64,000 bases of DNA from Mycobacterium alsense (GTDB lineage: Bacteria > Actinomycetota > Actinomycetes > Mycobacteriales > Mycobacteriaceae), in NCBI RefSeq assembly GCF_002086635.1, contig NZ_MVHD01000006.1, positions 1-64,000 of the forward strand, in the 5' to 3' direction. A program made the position numbers and the translations under genes. The notes beneath the pieces were generated by a model. It searched no databases and had not been told where the DNA came from. It saw only the letters and a list, made by a program, of their open reading frames with translations. Positions 17,119-25,346 of this stretch are shown here, piece by piece (positions within the stretch are counted from its first letter, which is position 1; the number at the start of each line of letters is the position of its first letter).

Positions 17119-18005
17119 GCGCCTCCGGCGGTGCGGACGATCGCGTGCTGTTCGACGTCGATCCCGAACGGCGAATCGCGACGATCACGCTGAACAATCC
17201 CAAGCAGCGCAACTCTTATGACCCCGCCATGCGCGACGCGCTCGCCCGCTGCCTGGATCGCGTGGCCGAGGACGACGACCTCACCGTGGCGATCTTGCGG
17301 GGCGCGGACGGGGTGTTTTCCACCGGCGCCGACATGAACAACGCGTACGCCTGGTATGGGCCGGCGAGCGACGAGCAAGCCAAGCGGCGTCCCAGCCAGC
17401 GCCGGCGACTCACGGTGGACCGCAAGTCTTTTGGCTTCTACCACAACTTCATGGGCTTCCCCAAGGTGACGGTCGCCGAGGTCGCCGGCTACGCCCTCGG
17501 CGGCGGGTTCGAGATGGCGCTGATGGCCGACATCTCCGTGATCGCGCGCGACACGAAGGTCGGCATGCCCGCCACCCGCTTTCTGGGCCCCGCGCTCGGC
17601 AGCCTGCACCTGTTCTTCCATCGGTTGGGACCGGTGCTGGCCCGGCGGCTGCTGTTGACCGGCGACATCGTCGAGGCCGGCGAGCTCGAGCACCTCGGAA
17701 TCTTCACCGACACTTGCAATCCCGTCTCGGTGACGGCGCGCGCGCGGTACTGGGCCGAGAAGGTGGCGAAGATGCCCGCCGACGGAGTCGTCATCGCCAA
17801 GGAGGCGTTTCGCCTCGTCGAGCAGAGCCAGGCCTATAACGGCGAGGAAGTCGCGAGCTACCTGTTTCACGCCTACGGCACCAACCTGCAATTCGGTCCG
17901 GGCGAGTTCAACTTCGTCAAGACGCGCGCGCAGCACGGCTCCAAGGAAGCCTTCCGGCTGCGCGACGAGCATTTCCACGTGCCGGAACCACCTGAAGCCA
18001 CCTGA
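17115..18005 (+). CDS. Enoyl-CoA hydratase/isomerase family protein
   Basis: A 296-residue crotonase-superfamily protein, starting at the ATG that overlaps the thioesterase stop. The loops VFSTGADMNNA and GYALGGGFEMALMADISV are classical. The active-site helix reads 'MPATRFLGPALGSLHLFFHRLGP', lacking the usual glutamate, so it may be an isomerase or a specialised hydratase. It pairs with the preceding thioesterase in a two-gene operon, convergent with the TetR gene at 18032. Confidence 0.85.
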   Translation: MSASGGADDRVLFDVDPERRIATITLNNPKQRNSYDPAMRDALARCLDRVAEDDDLTVAILRGADGVFSTGADMNNAYAWYGPASDEQAKRRPSQRRRLTVDRKSFGFYHNFMGFPKVTVAEVAGYALGGGFEMALMADISVIARDTKVGMPATRFLGPALGSLHLFFHRLGPVLARRLLLTGDIVEAGELEHLGIFTDTCNPVSVTARARYWAEKVAKMPADGVVIAKEAFRLVEQSQAYNGEEVASYLFHAYGTNLQFGPGEFNFVKTRAQHGSKEAFRLRDEHFHVPEPPEAT

Positions 18006-18031
18006 AGCCCAAGCGCGGCAACCCGACTCGA

Positions 18032-18823
18032 CTAGCGGGCCGCCTTCGTCCGTCCCCGCTGGGCGGACGACTTGGCCGACCTGCCCTGCCGCGAGGCGCC
18101 CCCCTTGGCGCCCCTCTCGATCAGGCTGCCGGCGTGGTCGAGGATGCAGTCCAGGCCGAATTCGAAATTGGTCTCGTCGGGGGCCCCGATGCGGTGGCCC
18201 TGGCCGGTCACCTGAGCGATCAGCGGAGTGGTGGCCGGATCGATGGCCACGGCGTCCTCGATGGCGCGCGGGCCGCTCTCCGGCGTCTGGTTCTTTTCGT
18301 AGAGCCGATGCAGCACCACGGATCCGCGGACGTGGAGCGAAACCGCGGAATAGGTGTCGAAGGCATCCTCGGGGGACAGGCCGGCCTCGACCAGATTGGC
18401 GATGGCCTTCTCCATCTCCTGGGCCCCCACTCGCGCCGCCTTCGGGCTCAGCGCCGCGCGAATCAGAATCAGGTCGCACAGAATTGGGTTGCCCATGAAC
18501 GTCTTACGCATCAGCCGCGCGTGGTTGCGCAGCGTCTCGCGCCAGTCGCTGGCCTCGACGTAGGGGGTGGCGAACACGTACTTGCTCAGCGCGCGGTCGG
18601 TCATCGCGTTGAGGAGATCGTCCTTCTTGCGGAAATACCAGTAGATGCTGGTGACACCCACGCCAAGGTGTTTGCCAAGCAGCGGCATGCTCAGGTTGTC
18701 GATCGACACTTGTTCCGCGAGTTCGAATGCGCCGCTGATGATGTCGTCAGGGTTGATGGACCCGCGTTCGCGTCGCTGACGCTTGTCGGCGGTTGCCTGC
18801 TTTGCCACTACGGGCACCTCCAT
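18032..18823 (-). CDS. TetR family transcriptional regulator
   Basis: A 263-residue regulator with an N-terminal TetR helix-turn-helix ('LSMPLLGKHLGVGVTSIYWYFRKKDDLLNAM', about residues 40-70) and a long C-terminal ligand domain ending in a basic tail (RQGRSAKSSAQRGRTKAAR). ATG 18823 is chosen; GTG 18826 and GTG 18808 are possible. An inverted repeat CCGGTA-N10-TACCGG lies 19 bases upstream and is a likely autoregulatory operator. It is divergent from the SDR/lyase pair at 19018-20844, its most probable target. Confidence 0.85.
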   Translation of the reverse strand: MEVPVVAKQATADKRQRRERGSINPDDIISGAFELAEQVSIDNLSMPLLGKHLGVGVTSIYWYFRKKDDLLNAMTDRALSKYVFATPYVEASDWRETLRNHARLMRKTFMGNPILCDLILIRAALSPKAARVGAQEMEKAIANLVEAGLSPEDAFDTYSAVSLHVRGSVVLHRLYEKNQTPESGPRAIEDAVAIDPATTPLIAQVTGQGHRIGAPDETNFEFGLDCILDHAGSLIERGAKGGASRQGRSAKSSAQRGRTKAAR

Positions 18824-18841
18824 CACGATCTACCGTGCGAC

Positions 18842-18863
18842 CCGGTAAGGTTTAATCTACCGG
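18842..18863. promoter_or_regulatory. Inverted repeat CCGGTA-N10-TACCGG, candidate TetR operator
   Basis: Perfect 6-base arms (18842-18847 and 18858-18863) separated by AT-rich sequence, just upstream of the tetR start at 18823. The size and position suit an autoregulatory TetR site. No other copy with the same spacing was seen. Confidence 0.45.
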
Positions 18864-18947
18864 CGGTTCCTCCCTGACCTGCGTATACGCGGGTGTGTCG
18901 ACGTTCGGGTTGGGACCGTCAACCTGTTCCGGCGTAGTTTCCATTTG

Positions 18948-18969
18948 CTACTGTAATACCTATCGTAGG
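18948..18969. promoter_or_regulatory. Promoter region of SDR gene with TACTGTA motif
   Basis: The AT-rich stretch before the SDR holds TACTGTA (18949-18955) and CCTA-TCG-TAGG (18959-18969). TACTGT also fits a sigma-A -10 element. The same TACNGTA word occurs in four other promoters of this window. Confidence 0.4.
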
Positions 18970-19017
18970 GTTTTTGGTAAACGAGGCTGGGCGGGCGCAG
19001 ATGACCGGGCTGACGGC

Positions 19018-19815
19018 ATGGACCTAGGGCTGGCCAACGCCAAAACGGTGGTCGTCGGCGGCAGCCGTGGCATGGGTCTGGCGACGGCGCGTTGCCTTGC
19101 CGATGAAGGTGCCCGGGTGGCGGTGATCGGCCGCAGCCGGGACGCGCTGGACAGCGCGGTGCGGGATCTGACCGACCGCGGCAGCCCCGATGCGCTCGGG
19201 TTCGTCGCCGACGTCGGCGACGCCGGCGCCGTCGAGAAGGTTTTCGCCGAGCTCGGCGAGCGCTGGGACGGCGAACTCAACGCGCTCGTCGTCACCGTCG
19301 GGCCCGGCGCTGCGGGCAGCTTCGAGGTACTGACCGACGAACAGTGGCTCCAGGCCGTCGAGGACGGCGTCATGGGCATGGTGCGCTGCGTCCGTTCGGC
19401 ACTTCCGCTGCTGCGCAAGGCGCAATGGGCGCGGATAGTGAACTTCTCGGCGCACTCGACCCAGCGCCAGAGCGTGATGCTGCCCGCCTACACGGCCGCG
19501 AAGTCGATGCTGACCAGCGTCTCGAAGAACCTGTCGCTGCTGCTTGCCAAGGACGAAATCCTGGTCAACGTGGTCTCACCGGGCAGCATCGCGTCCGAAT
19601 CGCTGGTCGGGTGGGCGGCGTCCGTCGGCGTCGACGGCAACGACCCCTACGCTCTGATGGGTGCCATCGCCGAGCATTTCGGTCATCCGGCCCACATGCC
19701 CCGGGCCGGCCTGCCGGACGAAATCGGGCCCGTCGCAGCGTTTCTGGTGTCGCGACGCAACTCCTACATGACCGGCGCCAACATCAACGTGGACGGCGGT
19801 TCGGATTTCACCTGA
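19018..19815 (+). CDS. Short-chain dehydrogenase/reductase
   Basis: A 265-residue SDR. It has a modified cofactor motif VVVGGSRGMGLA near the N-terminus, the serine in NFSAHSTQ, and the YTAAK catalytic pair (Y and K four apart). The 'NNAG' position reads VTVGPGA, a departure seen in divergent SDRs. ATG 19018 (MDLGLANAK) is the first sensible start. It precedes the DapA-family gene by 21 bases and is divergent from the TetR gene. It would reduce or oxidise a keto/hydroxy intermediate; the substrate is unknown. Confidence 0.83.
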   Translation: MDLGLANAKTVVVGGSRGMGLATARCLADEGARVAVIGRSRDALDSAVRDLTDRGSPDALGFVADVGDAGAVEKVFAELGERWDGELNALVVTVGPGAAGSFEVLTDEQWLQAVEDGVMGMVRCVRSALPLLRKAQWARIVNFSAHSTQRQSVMLPAYTAAKSMLTSVSKNLSLLLAKDEILVNVVSPGSIASESLVGWAASVGVDGNDPYALMGAIAEHFGHPAHMPRAGLPDEIGPVAAFLVSRRNSYMTGANINVDGGSDFT

Positions 19816-19836
19816 GCCGGACGGAAGGAGTGGAGT

Positions 19837-20844
19837 GTGGCCACGGCGAGTGAGGCGCGTGCCTGGGCGCGCGGAGCGTTGCGGGGAATCGGCGACTCCC
19901 TCTACACCCCCTTCCGCGGCACCGACGGTGACGACATCGATTGGGACGCCTACCGGACGCTGGTGCGCTACTGCGTGGGCGATCTCGGGCACCCGATGCT
20001 GTGGTGCACCAGCGGCCTCGCCGAGTTCTGGTCGCTCACCCTCGACGAGCGGAAACGCTTGCTGGAAGTGGCTATCGAGGAGGCCCACGCCGTCAACCCC
20101 GATGTCGTGGTGCAAGCCTGCACGGCGGCGATGTCGGCCAAGGACTGTTTGGACCTGACCCTGCACGCCCAGCACGCGGGCGCCGACATCGCCTACATCC
20201 AAACGCCGATGATGGAGGCGCACGGGGGCGAAGGCGTGCTGAGGTTCTTCCATTACGTCGCCTCGCGCACCGACATCGCCTTGGGCATGTTCAATTCCCC
20301 GTCCTCGGGGTATGTGTTGACCCCGGCCGAGGGCGCGCGAATCTATGACGAAATTCCCGCCGTCTGCGCGACCAAGGAGGGCGCGTTCCGGCCGGCCGCC
20401 AGTCGCATGCTGCACCAGTTGGCGCCGGATCTGGTGCTCTGGGAATGCGACAAGACGGTGTATCGCGCCGGGTGGCTGCGCGACGGGATCGTGTGCCCGG
20501 CGCAGCTGGGCACCTCCGGCTATCTGTTCGAAACCCCCCGGCGGCGGCTATTTTCCGAGTATTGGGACCTGATCCAGAACGACAAGCTCGTGGAGGCGAT
20601 GGACTACGGGCGGGAGTCCGGCCTGGATCAGTTCGACCTCGACGTCGGGTCGTGGTGGACCTGCTACCCGGGACGGTCGGACTACTTCACCCACTGGGGC
20701 GGGGCCTTCAAGTACGCCGCCTCGTTGCTGGGCCTGCCGATCGGCGACTACCCGCATTCGCGCCCGCCCCAGGCACAATTGCCGGCCGAGGCGAAAGCCC
20801 AGATCGAAAACGCCTACCGTCGGCTCGGGTTGATCGAGACCTGA
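19837..20844 (+). CDS. Dihydrodipicolinate synthase (DapA/NanA) family aldolase or lyase
   Basis: A 335-residue class I aldolase-type TIM barrel. It has a Schiff-base lysine candidate in AVCATKEGAF and the tyrosine in IAYIQTPMM. GTG 19837 follows a GGAAGGAG ribosome site. The family includes pyruvate-dependent aldolases, hydratase-aldolases acting on aromatic side chains, and dehydratases. Being in an operon with an SDR rather than lysine-biosynthesis genes points to a catabolic lyase, not DapA itself. The barrel ends shortly before a strong hairpin terminator. Confidence 0.82.
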   Translation: MATASEARAWARGALRGIGDSLYTPFRGTDGDDIDWDAYRTLVRYCVGDLGHPMLWCTSGLAEFWSLTLDERKRLLEVAIEEAHAVNPDVVVQACTAAMSAKDCLDLTLHAQHAGADIAYIQTPMMEAHGGEGVLRFFHYVASRTDIALGMFNSPSSGYVLTPAEGARIYDEIPAVCATKEGAFRPAASRMLHQLAPDLVLWECDKTVYRAGWLRDGIVCPAQLGTSGYLFETPRRRLFSEYWDLIQNDKLVEAMDYGRESGLDQFDLDVGSWWTCYPGRSDYFTHWGGAFKYAASLLGLPIGDYPHSRPPQAQLPAEAKAQIENAYRRLGLIET

Positions 20845-20874
20845 ACACGTTGCAGCGCAAGCATTTACCAACGC

Positions 20875-20905
20875 GACCGGACCCGGCCGAGTGCCGGGTC
20901 CGGTC
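20875..20905. terminator. Perfect 12-bp hairpin terminator, probably bidirectional
   Basis: Arms 20875-20886 and 20894-20905 are perfect inverted complements (GACCGGACCCGG and its complement) with a 7-base loop, followed by GTTTCG. It lies 30 bases past the stop of the DapA-family gene and 15 bases past the stop of the convergent CsbD-like gene, so it can end both transcripts. Confidence 0.75.
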
Positions 20906-20919
20906 GTTTCGCGGGCCGT

Positions 20920-21159
20920 CTACTGCTGCTCGGCCCGCTCGCGCTCCTCGTGCGCCTTGGCCTCCCCGCGGGCCTTCTCGGCCGCGGCTTCCTTTCGCCC
21001 GGCTTCGCGTTGCGCGTCCGCCTTGTCCTGCTGGGCCTCGCCCTCGTTGACCAGGTCGGTGCGGCCGATGACCATGCCGACGAATTCCTTGGCCTTGCCG
21101 AGCACGCCTTCGACGATGCCCCTGACGAGCTGAATCGGCCCGCTGTTGCTGTCAACCAT
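20920..21159 (-). CDS. CsbD-like microaggregate-binding protein
   Basis: A 79-residue, highly charged helical protein. The N-terminal 'RGIVEGVLGKAKEFVGMVIG' resembles the CsbD repeat. The remainder ('EAQQDKADAQREAGRKEAAAEKARGEAKAHEERERAEQQ') is an alanine/glutamate/lysine coiled coil with no hydrophobic segment. Similar mycobacterial proteins are annotated as microaggregate-binding protein 1, and CsbD proteins are stress-induced in other bacteria. AAGGGGAG precedes ATG 21159. It follows a small membrane-protein gene that runs into its ribosome site. Confidence 0.75.
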   Translation of the reverse strand: MVDSNSGPIQLVRGIVEGVLGKAKEFVGMVIGRTDLVNEGEAQQDKADAQREAGRKEAAAEKARGEAKAHEERERAEQQ

Positions 21160-21164
21160 TTTTC

Positions 21165-21416
21165 TTACTCCCCTTCTTGAGACCCTTCTTGGGACCCTTC
21201 TCGGGCGGCGTGGCGTCCTGAGTTCCCGACCGGCTCACCGACGCGAACGTCGTGCCGGCGTGGCGCTCGCCAGAGCTTCGCGACCAGTAGGAAGAGCCCC
21301 GCGGCCACGGCGCCCCAGAACAGGATCTGCGCCCCCGCCGTCGCCAACTCGACACGCAGCGCGGCCGCACGCGCCTGGCGTAACCGGTGCATCAGTGTCC
21401 TCGCCGCATCATTCAC
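21165..21416 (-). CDS. Small single-span membrane protein, unknown function
   Basis: An 83-residue protein from GTG 21416, with an amphipathic N-terminus (NDAARTLMHRLRQARAAAL), one transmembrane helix (about residues 29-47, ILFWGAVAAGLFLLVAKLW) and a polar tail ending in the repeat EGSQEGSQEGE. The other minus frame gives a lysine-rich tail (KGPKKGLKKGSKKNG) that would stop at 21152, overlapping the next start. A frameshift within the tail, real or a sequencing error, is therefore possible. It is upstream of the CsbD-like gene and likely co-transcribed. Confidence 0.5.
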   Translation of the reverse strand: MNDAARTLMHRLRQARAAALRVELATAGAQILFWGAVAAGLFLLVAKLWRAPRRHDVRVGEPVGNSGRHAAREGSQEGSQEGE

Positions 21417-21561
21417 CCCTGCCCCGTACCCCGCGGGGACACGGTTTGAAACCCCGTGCACGGAGTTGATCGTCACCGCCGGGAAGCAACCGGGAAGCCG
21501 TCGGGAAATCCGCTGTTCCGACCGTGTTTCGCGGAGCCGCGGGCGCGGTTGTGGAAGGCTG

Positions 21562-21580
21562 TACCGATAGGTATACAGTA
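21562..21580. promoter_or_regulatory. Operator TACC-N4-GGTA overlapping TACAGTA promoter element
   Basis: TACCGATAGGTA (21562-21573) is a perfect TACC-N4-GGTA inverted repeat, followed directly by TACAGTA (21574-21580), which also fits a -10 box 45 bases before the hydratase ATG at 21625. The same TACC-N4-GGTA architecture lies upstream of the AveC-like operon at 45833-45844, so one TetR-type regulator could control both. Confidence 0.5.
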
Positions 21581-21624
21581 TGGGTACAAAGTAGCCGCGT
21601 TGGTCAGCCATGGAGGACCGCTTG

Positions 21625-22449
21625 ATGAGTGCCGCCGACCGTGTGGTCACCGACGACGCGGTGCTCTACGAGACCACGCCGAGCGGCGTCGCGATCGTGA
21701 CGTTCAACCGCCCGAACCGCCTCAACGCCTGGGGTCCCGACATCTCGGGAGGCTTCTATGCGTGCATCGACCGCGCCGAGGCCGACCCCGCGGTCCGCGT
21801 GATCGTCGTGACGGGCGCCGGAAAAGGGTTCTGCGCCGGCGCGGATCTCGGTGGCGCCGGATCCATCGACGAGAAGCTGGGCGACGGCGACACCGACGTC
21901 ACCCGCTTGATCGGCGACCGCCACCCGCACTTCCTCACCTCACTGCGCAAGCCGATCATCGCCGCGGTCAACGGCGCCTGCGTCGGCATCGGCCTGACGC
22001 ACGCCCTGATGTGCGACGTCCGTTTCGCGGCCGCCGGCGCCAAGTTCGCCACCGCGTTCACGCGGCGGGGATTGATTGCCGAGTACGGGATCTCGTGGAT
22101 TTTGCCGCGGCTCGCCGGCTGGGGCGCGGCGATGGACTTGCTGCTGTCCGGGCGCACCTTCCTCGCCGAGGAGGCCGCAGAACTCGGGCTGGTCAAGGAG
22201 GTTGTGGCACCCGAGCAGCTGATGGTCCGCGCCCTCGAGTACGCCGAGGACATCGCCCGCAACTGCTCACCGGCGTCGCTGGCGGTGATCAAGCGGCAGG
22301 CCTACGGCGACGCGCTGCGCGATGTGGTCGACGTCAGCGCCCGCGCCGAAACACTCATGCACGAATCGCTGCAGCGGCCCGACGTCATCGAAGGCATCAC
22401 GAGCTTCCTGGAAAAGCGGCCGCCGCGGTTCCCGCCGCTGGCCATTTGA
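21625..22449 (+). CDS. Enoyl-CoA hydratase/isomerase family protein
   Basis: A crotonase-fold enzyme of 274 residues from ATG 21625. GGAGG lies 8 bases before that ATG, while the earlier in-frame ATG (21610) overlaps this ribosome site. The loops GFCAGADLGGA and NGACVGIGLTHALMCDVRF are standard, and the active-site helix RRGLIAEYGISWILPRL keeps the glutamate at the second catalytic position, so hydration of a 2-enoyl-CoA is plausible. It is the first gene of a six-gene plus-strand operon with two amidohydrolases, a fadD and two fadE. Confidence 0.87.
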   Translation: MSAADRVVTDDAVLYETTPSGVAIVTFNRPNRLNAWGPDISGGFYACIDRAEADPAVRVIVVTGAGKGFCAGADLGGAGSIDEKLGDGDTDVTRLIGDRHPHFLTSLRKPIIAAVNGACVGIGLTHALMCDVRFAAAGAKFATAFTRRGLIAEYGISWILPRLAGWGAAMDLLLSGRTFLAEEAAELGLVKEVVAPEQLMVRALEYAEDIARNCSPASLAVIKRQAYGDALRDVVDVSARAETLMHESLQRPDVIEGITSFLEKRPPRFPPLAI

Positions 22450-22468
22450 CCGGCCCGAAAGGATCACC

Positions 22469-23671
22469 ATGAGCACCCTGGATTACCAGCCCATCGACGT
22501 CGACAACCACTACTACGAACCGCTGGACTCGTTCACCCGCCACCTGGACAAGAGGTTCAAGCGCCGCGGGGTGCAGATGGTCAGCGACGGCAAGCGCACC
22601 TGGGCGGTGATCGGGGACCGGGTCAACCACTTCATCCCCAATCCCACCTTCGACCCCATCATCGTGCCCGGCTGCCTGGACCTGTTGTTCCGCGGCGAGA
22701 TTCCCGAAGGCGTCGACCCGGCGTCGCTGATGAAGGTCGAGCGGCTGGCCGACCACCCCGAGTACCAGAACCGCGAGGCGCGGATCGCGGTGATGGACAC
22801 CCAGGGCATCGAGACGGTGTTCATGCTGCCGACGTTCGGGTGCGGCGTGGAGGAGGCGCTCAAGCACGACATCGAGGCGACGATGGCGTCGGTGCACGCG
22901 TTCAACCTCTGGCTCGACGAGGACTGGGGCTTCGACCGGCCCGACCACCGCATCATCGCCGCCCCGATGATCTCGCTCGCCGACCCCGAGAAGGCGGTCG
23001 AGGAGGTCGAGTTCGTGTTGTCCCGCGGCGCCAAGCTCGTGCTGGTGCGGCCGGCGCCGGTGCCCGGCCTGGTCAAGCCGCGATCGCTGGGCCACCCCGG
23101 CCACGACCCGGTGTGGGCGCGGCTCGCCGAGGCGGGGGTGCCGGTGGGATTCCACCTGTCCGACAGCGGTTACCTGCACATCGCGGCGGCCTGGGGCGGC
23201 AAGTCCACGTTCGAGGGCTTCGGCGCCAAGGACCCGCTGGACCAGGTGCTGCTGGACGACCGGGCCATTCACGACACGATGGCCTCGATGATCGTGCACG
23301 GCGTGTTCACGCGTCACCCGAAACTGAAGGCGGTCAGCATCGAAAACGGTTCGTACTTCGTGCATCGTCTCGTCAAACGCCTGAAGAAGGCGGCCAACAC
23401 CCAGCCCCGGCATTTCCCCGAGGACCCGGTGGAGCAGCTGCGCAACAACGTGTGGATCGCCCCTTACTACGAGGACGATCTGCCGGAGCTGGCCGAGCTC
23501 ATCGGCGTCGACAGGATCCTGTTCGGTTCGGACTGGCCCCACGGCGAAGGCCTCGAGTCGCCGATGTCGTTCGTCGAGGAGCTGACGGCGTTCAGCGAGT
23601 CCGATGTCCGAAAGATCATGCGCGACAACGCGCTAGACCTGCTCGGTGTCCAGGTAGGATCGGCCGCTTGA
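22469..23671 (+). CDS. Amidohydrolase family protein (ACMSD-like)
   Basis: A 400-residue TIM-barrel metallohydrolase or decarboxylase. Visible are the N-terminal metal-site region DVDNHYYEP (one histidine only), a mid-barrel histidine in VGFHLSDSGY, and the C-terminal aspartate in FGSDWPHGEG, typical of the COG2159 group that includes aminocarboxymuconate-semialdehyde and resorcylate decarboxylases. AAAGGA lies 5 bases before ATG 22469. Related mycobacterial proteins sit in lipid or steroid-like catabolic clusters. The reaction here may be C-C bond hydrolysis or decarboxylation of a CoA-linked ring-opened intermediate, which is inference. Confidence 0.82.
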   Translation: MSTLDYQPIDVDNHYYEPLDSFTRHLDKRFKRRGVQMVSDGKRTWAVIGDRVNHFIPNPTFDPIIVPGCLDLLFRGEIPEGVDPASLMKVERLADHPEYQNREARIAVMDTQGIETVFMLPTFGCGVEEALKHDIEATMASVHAFNLWLDEDWGFDRPDHRIIAAPMISLADPEKAVEEVEFVLSRGAKLVLVRPAPVPGLVKPRSLGHPGHDPVWARLAEAGVPVGFHLSDSGYLHIAAAWGGKSTFEGFGAKDPLDQVLLDDRAIHDTMASMIVHGVFTRHPKLKAVSIENGSYFVHRLVKRLKKAANTQPRHFPEDPVEQLRNNVWIAPYYEDDLPELAELIGVDRILFGSDWPHGEGLESPMSFVEELTAFSESDVRKIMRDNALDLLGVQVGSAA

Positions 23672-23702
23672 GCGGCTTGAATATCCGAGGCCGGTCACGC
23701 CC

Positions 23703-25346
23703 GTGAGCGAATGGACCATCGGCGCGGTGCTGGACGCGATCGCCGACGTCATCGGAGACCGGACGATGACGATCTGCGGTGAGCGTCGCAGCACCTTCGC
23801 CGAGTCGGCGGAACGCACCCGCCGGCTGGCGAACTTCTTGGCGGGCAAGGGTTTCGGCGCCCATAGGGAGCGGGCGGACCTGCAGAACTGGGAATGTGGG
23901 CAGGACCGCGTCGCGCTGGTGATGCACAACGATCTGTATCCCGACGCGGTCGTCGGCTGCCTCAAGGCGCGCACCGTCCCGGTGAACATCAACTACTACT
24001 ACACGCCGCGTGAGGTGGGCGAGCTGCTCGACTACGTGCGGCCGCGGGCGGTCATCTACCACCGCGCGCTGGGCGCGAAGTTCGCCGAGGTCCTCGCCCG
24101 GGACGGGGTGGAGCTGTTGGTGTCGGTCGACGACGGCAGCCCCAGAGACATCGCCCCGGAGCTGCCCGGCGCGGTGACGCTGGACGACGCGTTGGCACGG
24201 GGGGACACCGACCGGCAGCCGGTGGGGTCGCCGGATGACCTGTTGATGATCTGCACCGGCGGCACCACCGGCCGGCCGAAGGGCGTGCTGTGGCGGCAGT
24301 CGGACATCTACGTGTCGTCGATGGTGGGGGCCGATCACGCCTCCGCCCGGGAGATCCACGACAAGGTGCGCGGGCCGGCCGGGGCCCCGTGGTTCGCGGT
24401 GTCGCCGCTGATGCACGCGGCCGGCATGTGGACGGCGTTCGCGGCGATCATGGCGGGCACGCCGGTGGTGCTCTACGACACCGCAAAGAAGCTTGACCCG
24501 CGCTTGGTCTGGGAGACGGCCGAACGGGAAAGGGTCGGCATGATGACGATGGTCGGCGACGCCTACGCCGCGCCCCTGGTGGACGAACTGCGGCGCGGCG
24601 CCTACGACCTGTCCTCGATGAACGCGATCGGCACCGGCGGTGCCGCAACGAATCCCAAATACCAACGGGCCCTGGTGGAGTTGATACCGCAGCTCACCGT
24701 CATCAACGGCTATGGCTCGTCGGAGACCGGCAACATGGGATTCGGCCACAGCCGGCGGGACGCGCAAACCGATACGTTCACGCTGCGCGAGGGCGGACTG
24801 GTCCTGGCCGAGGACTACAGCCGCTTTCTTTCCCCCGGCGAGCCCGAGGTGGGCTGGGCCGCCAGGGAAGGCCGAATCCCGTTGGGATACTTCGACGACC
24901 CCGACGCCACCCGCAAGACCTTTCCCGTGATCGACGGCAAGCGGGTGGTGATATCGGGCGACCGCGCCAGCCTGGAGCCCGACGGCACCTTGCGGCTGTT
25001 CGGCCGCGACTCGCTGGTGGTCAACACCGGCGGCGAGAAGGTGTTCGTCGAAGAGGTCGAAGAGGTGCTGCGCGCGCATCCGGCGGTCGCCGACGCGCTG
25101 GTCGTCGGCCGGCCCAGCGATCGCTGGGGGGAAGAGCTCGTCGCCCTCGTCGAGCTCCGGGCCGAGGCCGAACCGGGCGAAGCGACGGCCGAGGCGCTGC
25201 GCGGGCAGTGCGTCGCGCAGCTGGCGCGGTTCAAGGCGCCCAAGGAGTTCGTCTTCGTCGACTACGTCCACCGGTTGGGCAACGGCAAGGCGGATTACCG
25301 TTGGGCGAAAAGCCAAGCTACCCGAAGGGCCCCGGTGTCCCCATGA
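23703..25346 (+). CDS. Acyl-CoA synthetase (FadD family)
   Basis: A 547-residue adenylate-forming CoA ligase starting GTG 23703. Motifs are MICTGGTTGRPKG (phosphate loop, with the glycine-rich variant seen in steroid and bulky-acid ligases), NGYGSSETGNMG, ISGDRASLEPDGTLRLFGRDSLVVNTGGEKVFVEEVE, and the final lysine region NGKADYRW. It shares this signature, including the terminal KADYRWA, with the ligase at 32962-34626, so the two are paralogues of a different subfamily from the three tandem ligases at 9357-13897. Its stop overlaps the next start (ATGA). Confidence 0.9.
   Translation: MSEWTIGAVLDAIADVIGDRTMTICGERRSTFAESAERTRRLANFLAGKGFGAHRERADLQNWECGQDRVALVMHNDLYPDAVVGCLKARTVPVNINYYYTPREVGELLDYVRPRAVIYHRALGAKFAEVLARDGVELLVSVDDGSPRDIAPELPGAVTLDDALARGDTDRQPVGSPDDLLMICTGGTTGRPKGVLWRQSDIYVSSMVGADHASAREIHDKVRGPAGAPWFAVSPLMHAAGMWTAFAAIMAGTPVVLYDTAKKLDPRLVWETAERERVGMMTMVGDAYAAPLVDELRRGAYDLSSMNAIGTGGAATNPKYQRALVELIPQLTVINGYGSSETGNMGFGHSRRDAQTDTFTLREGGLVLAEDYSRFLSPGEPEVGWAAREGRIPLGYFDDPDATRKTFPVIDGKRVVISGDRASLEPDGTLRLFGRDSLVVNTGGEKVFVEEVEEVLRAHPAVADALVVGRPSDRWGEELVALVELRAEAEPGEATAEALRGQCVAQLARFKAPKEFVFVDYVHRLGNGKADYRWAKSQATRRAPVSP

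Noticed and set aside
19837..20844. Assignment of the DapA-family gene as lysine-biosynthesis dapA
   Set aside because: It sits with an SDR in a catabolic setting and is longer than DapA; the family contains many other aldolases and lyases.
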